A stretch of 64,000 bases of DNA from Candidatus Cibiobacter qucibialis (GTDB taxonomy: Bacteria; Bacillota; Clostridia; Oscillospirales; Ruminococcaceae): the NCBI GenBank assembly GCA_004000625.1, contig SAUS01000001.1:5077-69076 (forward strand), read 5' to 3'. This document shows positions 25,022-34,300 of this stretch, one piece after another. A program made the translations under genes and the position numbers. The notes beneath the pieces are model-generated. The model saw nothing but the letters and a program-made list of their open reading frames with translations, was not told where the DNA came from and searched no databases. How positions within the stretch are numbered: the first letter of the stretch is position 1; every line of letters starts with the position of its first letter.

Positions 25022-26143
25022 ATGCGTGTTTTGATTGCTGCCGGCGGCACAGCCGGCCATATCAACCCGGCACTTGCCATTGCCGGAGCCTTAAAGGCGG
25101 CGGACCCCGCGGCCGAGATCCACTTTGCCGGGCGGAAAGAGGGCATGGAGTACGGCCTTGTAACCAAGGCAGGGTACCCGTTCCACCATATTGAGATCAA
25201 CGGTTTCCAGCGCAAGCCAACCCTGAAGAACGTGGGCCGCAACGTGGTAGCGCTCTACCATCTGGCTCTGTCCGGCCCGCGCACGGCGGCTATCCTGAAA
25301 GAGGTCCGGCCCGATCTGGTCATCGGCTGCGGCGGTTATGTCAGCGGCCCGGTGGTGCGCGCCGCCGCCAAAAAGGGCATCAAGACCGCCATCCATGAGC
25401 AGAACGCATTCCCCGGTGTGACCAACAAGCTGCTGGCCAAGGATGTGGACGTGGTGTTTGCCGCTTCTGCCGCTGCGGTGGAAAAGCTTGGCGCGCCGGA
25501 GAAGACCCTTGTGGTTGGCAACCCTGTCCGCCCGGAAATTTTGAACCGTGACCGCGCCGCCGCCCGTGCTGCTGTGCACGCGGGGGACCGCACCGTGATT
25601 TTGAGCTTCGGCGGCTCTTTGGGGGCCCGCCGTATCAACGAGGTTGTGGCAGAGCTGTGCGCGTGGGAGCAGGCAAACGATCTGCCCGTGTTGCACCTGC
25701 ACGCCACCGGCAGCCGCGGCGTAAAGCTGTTTGAGGACCTGGAAGCCAAGAACCACTTTGCCCCCGGTGCCAACCTTGTGGTAAAAGAATACATTGATAA
25801 TATGCCGGATCTGCTGGCCGCGGCGGACCTTGTTATTTCCCGCTCCGGTGCGCTGACGCTGGCGGAGCTGGAAGCCATGGGCCGCGCGTCCATCCTGATC
25901 CCTAGCCCCAATGTGGCCGAAAACCACCAGTATTACAATGCACTGGAGCTGCAAAACGCCGGTGCCGCCATTGTGATTGAAGAAAAAGACCTGACCGGTA
26001 TCAAGCTGATCGAAACCGTGCATGCCCTGTTGGCAGAGCCCGGCAAACTGACGGCCATGGGCACCGCCGCCAAGACCCTGGGCAACCCCAAGAGCCTGGA
26101 ACTGATCACCGCAAAGCTGCTGGAACTGGTGAACGGAAAGTAA
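25022..26143 (+). CDS. murG: UDP-GlcNAc:undecaprenyl-PP-MurNAc-pentapeptide GlcNAc transferase MurG
   Basis: A 373-residue GT28 peripheral membrane enzyme that makes lipid II. The first glycine-rich loop is AAGGTAGHINPALAIA (about 6-21), the second VIGCGGYVSGP (about 101), and the donor site has SFGGSLGARRIN, SRSGALTLAELEAMG and PSPNVAENHQYYNA. The ribosome site is AGAGGAAT. The MITE copy immediately upstream means its message from ftsW must read through that element or start within it. Confidence 0.96.
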   Translation: MRVLIAAGGTAGHINPALAIAGALKAADPAAEIHFAGRKEGMEYGLVTKAGYPFHHIEINGFQRKPTLKNVGRNVVALYHLALSGPRTAAILKEVRPDLVIGCGGYVSGPVVRAAAKKGIKTAIHEQNAFPGVTNKLLAKDVDVVFAASAAAVEKLGAPEKTLVVGNPVRPEILNRDRAAARAAVHAGDRTVILSFGGSLGARRINEVVAELCAWEQANDLPVLHLHATGSRGVKLFEDLEAKNHFAPGANLVVKEYIDNMPDLLAAADLVISRSGALTLAELEAMGRASILIPSPNVAENHQYYNALELQNAGAAIVIEEKDLTGIKLIETVHALLAEPGKLTAMGTAAKTLGNPKSLELITAKLLELVNGK

Positions 26144-26201
26144 CCTGCCGGAACAAACCGGCAGCAAATAAAAGCTGAAACACAGAAAGGAGGTACACCC
26201 C

Positions 26202-27485
26202 ATGGACCGCAATCAGCGCAGCCGAAACCAGAAAAAAAGTGTACCTCCCCGCAAGGGTCAGCCCAGCCATCGCAACACCAAAAGCGCCCCGCCGCAGCGC
26301 AGCAGCCGCCCGGCGGGCAGCCAGCAGCGGCCAAAGGGCAGCGGCCAGCGTCCCGCAAAACAGCCCGAACGCCAGCCGCCCAAACAGCAGCAAAAGCGCC
26401 CCCGCCCCCAACAGAACCCCCAAAAGCCGGGGTACCGTTCCAGCGCGCCACAGGTGCAGCGCCGCGTTACCCGCGCGGAACAGCTGCGAATCCGCCGCCG
26501 CAAGGCCATCATCGGGGTGCTGTGCGTTTTGGCAGTGCTGGTGGTCGGCATTGTGCTTTCCATCAACCTGTTGTTCAAGGTGACGGATTTCCGGGTGGAA
26601 AATGCGGACCGCACCACCCCCGCCAATACCGGCATTTATACCGAACAACAGCTGATCGATGCAACCGGCATTCAGGTGGGGGATAACCTGTACGGTTTTT
26701 CCACCAAAGAAAAATCTGACCAGCTGTTGGCGCAGATGCCGTACCTGGATGTGGCAGTCGTCACCCGCCAGGCCCCCGGCACCGTGATCATCCGGGTGCA
26801 GCCTGCGGTGGAACGCTTTAAGATGGAGTATTCCGGCAGCTGGCTGGTGCTGAGCGAACAGCTGAAAGTGCTGCGTGTGGAGCCGGCAGAGCCGGATAAT
26901 CTGGTGCAGCTGGATGCCCTGCTGCCAGAGGGCGCGGCCACCACGCCGGGCAGCTTCCTGACACTGGATGCCCCCAGCGAGCCGACCGCCCTGGCAACGG
27001 CCATGCCAAGCGGCACCGCAACGCCGGAAAATGCAGACGAAGCCGATACGGCACAGGAGACCCCCAACGAGGTGCTGAACGAACTGCTGGGCGAACTGGA
27101 CCAGTATGGCCTGCTGGATGGCACCACGGTGCTGACCATGCAGAACATGACCGAGCTGAGCTTTTTGTATCAGGGCCGTGTGTCGGTCCAGCTGGGCACG
27201 GCAAACAATCTGGATTACAAGATCCGGTTTGCCGCCTATATCATTCTGGATACCGGTGGCGATGGCCTGGCAAGCAGTGACCGCGGTACGCTGGATGTTT
27301 CGGACCAGCAGACGGACGGCACCATTCAGCCGCGCTTTTTGCCGGCGGAAAACCCTGTGGCCACCCCGGAGCCGACCCCGGAACCCCCGGCAGAGGATAC
27401 CACGGATGCTGCCGCCGATGCAGCGGCAGATGGTGCAGACCTGACTGCCGATGCGCCCCAGGATGACACCCAAAGCCAGGAATAA
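26202..27485 (+). CDS. ftsQ: Cell division protein FtsQ/DivIB
   Basis: A 427-residue bitopic division protein. The cytoplasmic N-terminus (1-95) is very basic and rich in Gln and Pro, followed by one helix (about 100-122, AIIGVLCVLAVLVVGIVLSI), a POTRA domain (about 125-200: FKVTDFRVEN, TGIQVGDNLYGF) and the FtsQ beta domain. About 60 residues around 245-300 are a low-complexity insert rich in Thr, Ala and Glu, and the C-terminal 60 residues are Pro-, Ala- and Asp-rich. AAAGGAGG precedes the ATG. It ends this dcw cluster. Confidence 0.88.
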   Translation: MDRNQRSRNQKKSVPPRKGQPSHRNTKSAPPQRSSRPAGSQQRPKGSGQRPAKQPERQPPKQQQKRPRPQQNPQKPGYRSSAPQVQRRVTRAEQLRIRRRKAIIGVLCVLAVLVVGIVLSINLLFKVTDFRVENADRTTPANTGIYTEQQLIDATGIQVGDNLYGFSTKEKSDQLLAQMPYLDVAVVTRQAPGTVIIRVQPAVERFKMEYSGSWLVLSEQLKVLRVEPAEPDNLVQLDALLPEGAATTPGSFLTLDAPSEPTALATAMPSGTATPENADEADTAQETPNEVLNELLGELDQYGLLDGTTVLTMQNMTELSFLYQGRVSVQLGTANNLDYKIRFAAYIILDTGGDGLASSDRGTLDVSDQQTDGTIQPRFLPAENPVATPEPTPEPPAEDTTDAAADAAADGADLTADAPQDDTQSQE

Positions 27486-27497
27486 AAGAACAACCGA

Positions 27498-27540
27498 TCC
27501 TGCCGATGCCGTTTCCAAGCGGTGCGGCAGGACTTTTTTT
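27498..27540 (+). terminator. Terminator of the dcw cluster
   Basis: TCCTGCCG (27498-27505) pairs with CGGCAGGA (27525-27532), followed by a run of T. Confidence 0.9.
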
Positions 27541-27624
27541 ATCGCTGCCTGTAACAAAACGGCGGCCGCGGCCACCAATATCATGTAAGGCGCCTGAACA
27601 AAGCGAAAGGAGGTGGGCCAAAGC

Positions 27625-28125
27625 ATGAAACTGCTGGAGCTGGAGGAACTGTACCGGCGCTACCGGATGGATCTGTACCGCTACCTCTGCTTTTTGACCC
27701 ACGACCCTGTGCAGGCGGAAGACCTGTTGAGCGAAACATTTGTGCGGGTCATCAAGCGGCTGCCCACTTTCCGTGGAGAGTGCGAGGTAAAAACCTGGCT
27801 GTTTGGCATTGCACGCAATATCTGGCTGGAAAGCCTGCGCAGGCGGCACCAGTCCGTCAGCCTGGACGATTTGATGGAACGCTACATAACCGATGATGCC
27901 CTGACCGAAACCACCGCCGCCCGCCAAAAGCTGCGCCGCGTGCAGGCTTTGCTGCAGCAAAAGGACGAGCGCACCCGCAGCGTGGTATACCTGCGGGCGC
28001 AGGGGTATTCGTACCAGGAAATTGCCCAAAAACTGCAAATAACCGAAGCATCCGCGCGGGTGGTGGAGCACCGTACCCGCGCCTGGCTGAAAGCAACTCT
28101 GCAAAAGGAGGGATACGACGAATGA
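27625..28125 (+). CDS. ECF-type RNA polymerase sigma factor
   Basis: A 166-residue sigma factor. Region 2 spans about 8-75 (RRYRMDLYRYLCFLTHDPVQAEDLLSETFV in outline; KTWLFGIARN), region 4 about 105-155 with the helix-turn-helix GYSYQEIAQKLQITEASARVV. ATG 27625 is preferred because AAAGGAGG lies about 11 bases upstream; a GTG at 27613 is in frame. It overlaps the anti-sigma gene by 4 bases, the usual arrangement for controlled ECF factors. The regulon is unknown. Confidence 0.93.
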   Translation: MKLLELEELYRRYRMDLYRYLCFLTHDPVQAEDLLSETFVRVIKRLPTFRGECEVKTWLFGIARNIWLESLRRRHQSVSLDDLMERYITDDALTETTAARQKLRRVQALLQQKDERTRSVVYLRAQGYSYQEIAQKLQITEASARVVEHRTRAWLKATLQKEGYDE

Positions 28126-28739
28126 CGCAAGAAAAAGAAACAAACCGGCAAGCAGAACAGGGAAAAGCAGAAACCGAAATTCCCTGCGCGGTCTGCCGGG
28201 ATTTGATCCCGCTGGTGCAGGATGGCGTTGCCAGCCCGGAAAGTGAAGCGCTGGTAAAAGCCCACCTGCAAACCTGCCCGGAATGCCGCACCCTGTGGCA
28301 GGCGGGCGGCGGGCAGGCCCTGCCACAAAGCCTGCCCGCACCCGATGATGCCCGCCTGCTGCAAAAGATCCGCCACAAATACAATACCGGCCTGCTGATG
28401 TTTGCAGCGCTGGGCATGGGCTTTGGGGTGCTGACAAGTTACGGCGAACATTCCAACTGGATCATCCTGATTTTCCCGTTCGTGTGCGCCGCGGCAGTGT
28501 ACCAGGACCCCCAGATGTGGAAATTGCTGCTGGCAGTGGGGGAGGGCATTGCCCTTTGCGCGCTGCTGCGGACCTTCGTGCGTTATTGGCAGTATGGGGC
28601 CACCCTGATGGAGTACCCGGTTACCCTAATTGTGTACAGCGTTTTTATGCTGGGGCTGTGCGGCGTTGGCTGCCTGATTGGCTGGCTGCTGAACTATGCC
28701 AGCGGGAAAGGAGAGAAAAAACATGAAAGTGAAAAGTAA
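28122..28739 (+). CDS. Zinc-finger anti-sigma factor, membrane-bound
   Basis: A 205-residue protein. An N-terminal anti-sigma zinc finger (zf-HC2) covers about 17-60: CAVC, then HLQTCPEC gives the His-x3-Cys-x2-Cys ligands. Residues 85-200 contain about four hydrophobic helices (LLMFAALGMGFGVL, WIILIFPFVCAAAVY, VYSVFMLGLCGVGCLIGWLL). It would hold the ECF factor at the membrane until a signal releases it. The start overlaps the sigma gene stop and the end overlaps the next gene. Confidence 0.9.
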   Translation: MTQEKETNRQAEQGKAETEIPCAVCRDLIPLVQDGVASPESEALVKAHLQTCPECRTLWQAGGGQALPQSLPAPDDARLLQKIRHKYNTGLLMFAALGMGFGVLTSYGEHSNWIILIFPFVCAAAVYQDPQMWKLLLAVGEGIALCALLRTFVRYWQYGATLMEYPVTLIVYSVFMLGLCGVGCLIGWLLNYASGKGEKKHESEK

Positions 28740-29475
28740 GCGGAAGATGGCAGGCATTCTGGCGGCGGTGCTGATTGCTTTGGTGCTGCTGGCCTTTGAC
28801 TGCATCAACGGCGACCCCATCAGCGAGCGCTGGGCCATGCACCGGGCCATACAGTTTGCGGAAAAACTTTACCCGGACCAGACTTTTACGGCAGAAAACG
28901 CAGGTTCGATGCGGGGATTCTGCTATACAACCAGAGTGCAGTCCCAGCAAAGCAAGGATACCTGGTTTTATGTGGAAACGCACTTTTGGCTTTTTACCAG
29001 TGATATCTATACGATCGACCACACCCAGTACATAGATGCGCGGCTTAATACATCTAATCGCATGGAGCTGGAGGCGCAGGATGAGGTGGCACCGGTCCTG
29101 GTTGATGCTTTGTCGGAATACGACATTCCCTACGATGAAGCGGAGCAGTGCGTGATGGTGATTCTGCCGTATGAATCAGGGAAAAATGCCTTTGATCTGG
29201 GCATGGAATACCAGCAGTGGCTGCCATTGGACGCCCCGTTTGAAAAAGACATTTTGCAGCATATACCGGCCAAACTGTGGGTCACGATTGAAACCACATC
29301 GCAGCCCCAGCAGGCGGATTTCCAGCCTGCCCTGCAAAAAATAAAAGCCGCCTGCGAAGCAAACGGCTACCATTTTGCCACCTATAATGTGACCATGATC
29401 CAGCGGGATATCCCCTATGAGACCGCTCTTGCCCAATGCATAGAATCCGGCGATGTGGCGGCGGGGGAGATTTGA
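28723..29475 (+). CDS. Membrane-anchored protein of unknown function in the sigma operon
   Basis: A 250-residue protein with a lysine-rich start (MKVKSKRKM) and one N-terminal hydrophobic segment (about 9-27), acting as an uncleaved anchor or signal. The rest is predicted outside the membrane, acidic, with no motif I recognise. The ATG at 28723 has GGAG 10 bases upstream and lies inside the end of the anti-sigma gene, so it is co-translated. By context it may be a sensor or a target of the ECF system. Confidence 0.75.
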   Translation: MKVKSKRKMAGILAAVLIALVLLAFDCINGDPISERWAMHRAIQFAEKLYPDQTFTAENAGSMRGFCYTTRVQSQQSKDTWFYVETHFWLFTSDIYTIDHTQYIDARLNTSNRMELEAQDEVAPVLVDALSEYDIPYDEAEQCVMVILPYESGKNAFDLGMEYQQWLPLDAPFEKDILQHIPAKLWVTIETTSQPQQADFQPALQKIKAACEANGYHFATYNVTMIQRDIPYETALAQCIESGDVAAGEI

Positions 29476-29490
29476 AGCATGATAATAAAG

Positions 29491-29749
29491 CCATCATTTA
29501 CGGTGCGGTAGGGCGGGATGCCCTTATCCCGCCGTGGAGAAACTTTGCCGGTTGCGGCAAACGCCGCAAATAATTTGTAGGGGACGATGCTCGTCATCGT
29601 CCCGTGAACGAGCCGTGGCCAATCATTTACCCCCACATATGGCAAACGACCGCTGGCGCACAATGTGCGCCCCTACGGGTGGGATGTATGGTAAATGATG
29701 ATTGCGCGTTATAAAACGCGCTCTGTAGGGAACGGTCTTGATCGTTCCG
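29491..29749. repeat. Cluster of GTAGGG-tagged hairpin repeats
   Basis: The gap after the sigma operon carries four units: 29508-29533 (stem GGCGGGAT/ATCCCGCC), 29577-29603 (GGGACGATG/CATCGTCCC), 29655-29676 in reverse (same stem as at 640), and 29725-29749 (GGAACGGT/ATCGTTCC). CATCATTTAC (29491) and GTAAATGATG (29690) form an outer inverted pair. No ORF. Confidence 0.7.
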
Positions 29750-29794
29750 AAAACCATAAATTAGATGTATGATGGAATATAATCCCCCTAAAAC

Positions 29795-29832
29795 TCAAAA
29801 AGGCTGCTCCTTCAACCGAAGAAGCAGCCTTT
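29795..29832 (-). terminator. Terminator of the purine operon
   Basis: On the minus strand AAAGGCTGCT pairs with AGCAGCCTTT and a T-run follows, 60 bases after purB. Confidence 0.88.
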
Positions 29833-29891
29833 CGCTTATTCATCCAATCATGATGCTATCGTAATCTTATAATTCCTCAAGCCCAAATAAA

Positions 29892-31325
29892 TCAAACATT
29901 CAGCTCCACATGCTGGCCAAGATCCTCTTTGTTGGCGTCCAGCACGGGACGGATAACTTCGGCCAGGAACTCTTCCACCTGCTGCGGGGCGCGGCCGGTG
30001 AAATCTTCGGGGCTCAGCTCGGCCTCGATCTCCTCGCGGGTCAGACCGAATGCAGGGTCAGCTTCCACGCGGGCAATCATATCATTGGGCTTGCCCTCCT
30101 GCTTGACCACAGCGGCAGCGGCCACGGCGTGCTCGCGCAGGCGCTCGTGCAGCTCCTGGCGGTCGCCGCCTTTCTTGACGGCTTTCATCATGATGTTCTC
30201 GCTGGCCATGAACGGCAGCTCAGCCATCACGCGGCTGCGGACAACCTTGGGGTAAACCACCAGCCCGTCCGAAACATTCAGCAGAATGTTCAGGATGGCA
30301 TCAGCGGCCAAAAAGCCCTCAGCCATGGCGATGCGCTTGTTGGCGGAATCGTCCAGCGTGCGCTCAAACCACTGGGTGCCGGCGGTGATGGCGGGGTTCA
30401 GCACATCCACCATCAGGTAGCGGGAAAGCGCGCAGATGCGTTCGCAGCGCATGGGGTTGCGCTTGTACGGCATGGCGGAAGAACCGATCTGGTTCTTTTC
30501 AAACGGCTCCTCCATCTCCTTAAAGTTGGCCAGCAGGCGGATGTCGGTGGCCATCTTCATGGCACTCTGGGCAAGACCGGCAATGGCGGAAAGCACATTG
30601 TAGTCCACCTTGCGGCTGTAGGTCTGGCCGCAGACGGGCACAACCTTGTCAAAGCCCATCTGGGCGCACACATCGGCTTCCACTGCCTTGACCTTGGCAG
30701 AATCGCCGTTGAACAGCTCAATAAAGCTGGCCTGGGTGCCGGTGGTACCCTTAACGCCGCGCAGGGCCAGCTGGCTGATCTGGTGGTCAATCTCCTGCAG
30801 GTCCATGTAGAACTCGTTCATCCACAGGGTAGCGCGCTTGCCAACGGTGGTCAGCTGGGCGGGCTGGCAGTGGGTGTAAGCCAGGCAGGGCATATCCTTG
30901 TACTGCTCGGCAAAATCGGCCAGGTTGGACAGCACGCCGATCAGCTTTTTGCGCACCAGCTGCAGGCCTTCGCGCATGATGATAACATCGGTGTTATCGC
31001 CAACATAGCAGCTGGTAGCACCCAGGTGGATGATACCCTTTGCCTTGGGGCACTGCAGGCCGTAAGCGTAAACATGGCTCATGACATCGTGGCGCACCAG
31101 CTTTTCGCGGGCAGTGGCTTCCTCGTAATTGATGTCGTCCTTGTGGGCTTCCAGCTCGGCAATCTGTTCATCGGTAATGTCCAGGCCCTGCTTCTGCTCA
31201 GCCTTGGCCAGCGCAATCCACAGCCTGCGCCAGGTGCGGAACTTGTTATCGTCCGAGAAAGTATACTGCATCTCATCGGAAGCATAACGGGTGGAAAACG
31301 GAGAAATATAACGATCATGTGCCAT
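29892..31325 (-). CDS. purB: Adenylosuccinate lyase
   Basis: A 477-residue lyase acting twice in purine synthesis (SAICAR to AICAR, and adenylosuccinate to AMP). The signature GSSAMPYKRNPMRCERI (about 290) and the substrate block TSCYVGDNTD and HCQPAQLTTVGKR identify it. An AAGGAAACC site precedes the ATG. It is the last gene of the minus-strand purine operon, 29 bases after purL. Confidence 0.97.
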   Translation of the reverse strand: MAHDRYISPFSTRYASDEMQYTFSDDNKFRTWRRLWIALAKAEQKQGLDITDEQIAELEAHKDDINYEEATAREKLVRHDVMSHVYAYGLQCPKAKGIIHLGATSCYVGDNTDVIIMREGLQLVRKKLIGVLSNLADFAEQYKDMPCLAYTHCQPAQLTTVGKRATLWMNEFYMDLQEIDHQISQLALRGVKGTTGTQASFIELFNGDSAKVKAVEADVCAQMGFDKVVPVCGQTYSRKVDYNVLSAIAGLAQSAMKMATDIRLLANFKEMEEPFEKNQIGSSAMPYKRNPMRCERICALSRYLMVDVLNPAITAGTQWFERTLDDSANKRIAMAEGFLAADAILNILLNVSDGLVVYPKVVRSRVMAELPFMASENIMMKAVKKGGDRQELHERLREHAVAAAAVVKQEGKPNDMIARVEADPAFGLTREEIEAELSPEDFTGRAPQQVEEFLAEVIRPVLDANKEDLGQHVELNV

Positions 31326-31354
31326 TGGTCGGGTTTCCTTTCTTACAGCATGTC

Positions 31355-34300
31355 TTACAGTTTGAAGTAGTTCACGCCGCCTTCAAAAATCGGCTGGTAC
31401 TTGTCGCCGGTAACGTTTTTGTACAGGCTGTCGCCGCTGCGCTCAGAATGGCCCATCTTGCCGAACACGCGGCCGTCCGGGCTGGTAATGCCCTCAATGG
31501 CCAGCACAGACCCGTTGGGGTTGTAGCGCATATCCATGGTGGGCACGCAGTTCAGGTCAACATACTGGGTGGCAACCTGGCCGTTGTTGATCAGCTGCTG
31601 CAGCAGGCCGTCATTGCAGACAAAGCGGCCTTCGCCGTGGCTGATGGCGATCAGGTGTTCATCATCCACATTGCATTCGCTCAGCCAGGGGCTCTTGTTG
31701 GAAGCTACGCGGGTGCGCACCAGCATGCTCTGGTGGCGGTGGATGGTGTTAAAGGTTAGGGTCGGGTCGTTCTCGGTAATTGGGCGGATCTCGCCATAAG
31801 GCACAAGGCCCAGCTTAATCAATGCCTGGAAGCCGTTGCAGATGCCGAGTGCCAGGCCGTCACGCTGGTTCAGCAGACGGTTGACGGCATCGGCCACAGC
31901 GGGGTTGCGGAAGAACGCCGCAATGAACTTGGCGGAGCCGTCCGGCTCATCGCCGCCGGAAAAACCGCCCGGCAGCATCAGAATCTGGCTCTGGTCAATC
32001 TCTTTCACCAGGGCTTCGCAGCTGGCGGCAACGTCGGCGGGGGTCAGGTTCTTCAACACCAGAATGTGCGGGTCGCCACCGGCGCGGCGGAATGCGCGTG
32101 CAGTGTCGTATTCGCAGTTGGTACCGGGGAACACAGGGATGATAACGCGCGGGGTGGCCAGGCGCACAGCCGGGGCAACGCGCTGGAAGCAGTTGACCTT
32201 GTATTCCAGGGATTTGACTTCCTTGCCAGCCTTGAGGTAGGGGAAGACAGGCTGCAGCTTTGCTTCCCATACATCCTGCAGGTGCTGCAGGTCGATGTTT
32301 TCGCCGTTGACGTTGATGACGTAATCCACGGTGGTGGAACCGAGGAATTCACCGGCAGAAGCATCCAGAAGCTCCAGAATAACTGCGCCATAGCAGGGCT
32401 TGAACAGGTCGTCCAGGTTGATATCGCGGCTCAGGGACAGGCCTACGTGGTTGCCGACGCACATCTTGAACAGTGCTTCGGCAATGCCGCCGTAACCCGG
32501 CGTTGCTGCGGCCAGCACCTTGCCTTCGTCGATCATCTGCTCCACGATCTTGTAGATGGAAAGCAGGCTGCCGATCTCCGGCATGCCGTCCTTGTACTGC
32601 GGCTTCAGGATGACAACAGAGCTGTTGGCTTTCTTGAACTCAGGGCTCATGACGTTGGCGGTGTTGCCAATGGCGGTGGCAAAGCTGACCAGCGTGGGGG
32701 GAACATCCAGGCCTTCAAAGCTGCCGGACATACTGTCCTTGCCGCCGATGGAAGCAATGCCAAGGCCCATCTGGGCATCCAGCGCGCCAAGCAGGGCGGC
32801 CAGCGGCTTGCCCCAGCGTTCGGGGGCAGTGTTCAGGTGCTCAAAATATTCCTGGAAAGTCAGGTACATATCCTTGTGGCGGAAACCGGCGCAAACCAGT
32901 TTGGTTACGCTTTCCACAACGGCCATGTAAGCGCCGCGGTAGGGGTCCGCTTCAGTCAGATAGGGGTTAAAGCCCCAGGCCATGCCGGAGCAGGTGGTGG
33001 TTTCGCCATCCACCGGCAGTTTGGCAGCCATGGCCATGGTGGGGGTCAACTGGTATTTACCGCCGTAAGGCATCAGCACGGTGGAAGCGCCGATGGTGGA
33101 GTCAAACCGCTCGCCCAGGCCTTTCTGGCTGCAAACGTTCAGGTCGCCAACCAGGTTTTCCAGCTTTTCGGCAAAGGTGGAACCGGCCCACTGGGGCTGC
33201 CATACCGTGCCGGGCAGAACATGCACATCGGCATGGCGCTCGGCACCGTTGGAGTTCAGGAACTCGCGGGAAAGGTCCACGATGGCAACGCCGTTCCAGT
33301 TCTCGCGCATCCGCTTTTCCTCGGTAACGGTAGCAACCACGGTGGCTTCCAGGTTTTCCTCATTGGCAAGGGCAATGAACTTTTCGGCATCCTCAGCGGC
33401 AACGGCAACAGCCATGCGCTCCTGGCTTTCGCTGATAGCCAGCTCGGTGCCATCCAGGCCCTCGTACTTCTTGGTAACTTTGTTCAGGTCAATGTTCAGG
33501 CCGTCGGCCAGCTCGCCGATGGCAACGGAAACGCCGCCTGCGCCAAAGTCGTTGCAGCGCTTGATCATGCAGCAGGCGTCCTCGCGGCGGAACAGGCGCT
33601 GCAGCTTACGCTCAATGGGGGCGTTGCCCTTCTGCACCTCAGCACCGCAGGTTTCCAGGCTGGTCAGCTTGTGGGCCTTGCTGGAGCCGGTAGCGCCGCC
33701 AATGCCGTCACGGCCGGTGCGGCCGCCCAGCAGGATGATCACATCGCCGGGCTGGGGCTCTTCGCGGCGGACATGGCTGGCCGGGGTAGCACCCACAACA
33801 GCGCCGATCTCCATACGCTTTGCCACATAGCCGGGGTGGTACAGTTCAGCAACCTGGCCGGTGGCAAGGCCGATCTGGTTGCCATAGCTGGAATAACCGG
33901 CAGCAGCAGTGGTAACCAGCTTGCGCTGGGGCAGCTTGCCGGGCATGGTTTCGGCAACCGGCTTGAGCGGGTCGCCTGCGCCAGTCACGCGCATGGCCTG
34001 GTAAACATAGCTGCGGCCGGACAGCGGGTCACGGATGGCACCGCCGATGCAGGTAGCAGCGCCGCCGAACGGCTCAATCTCAGTGGGATGGTTGTGGGTC
34101 TCGTTCTTGAAGAGGAACAGCCAATCCTGCAATTCGCCGTCCACATCGCACTTGATTTTGACGGTGCAGGCATTGATCTCTTCGCTCTCGTCCAGGTTCT
34201 GCAGGATGCCGCGCTGTTTCAGGGCCTTGGCGCCGATGGTGGCCAGGTCCATCAGGGTGCGGTTCTTTTTATCGCGGCCGGTCTCGGCACGCAGGGCCAT

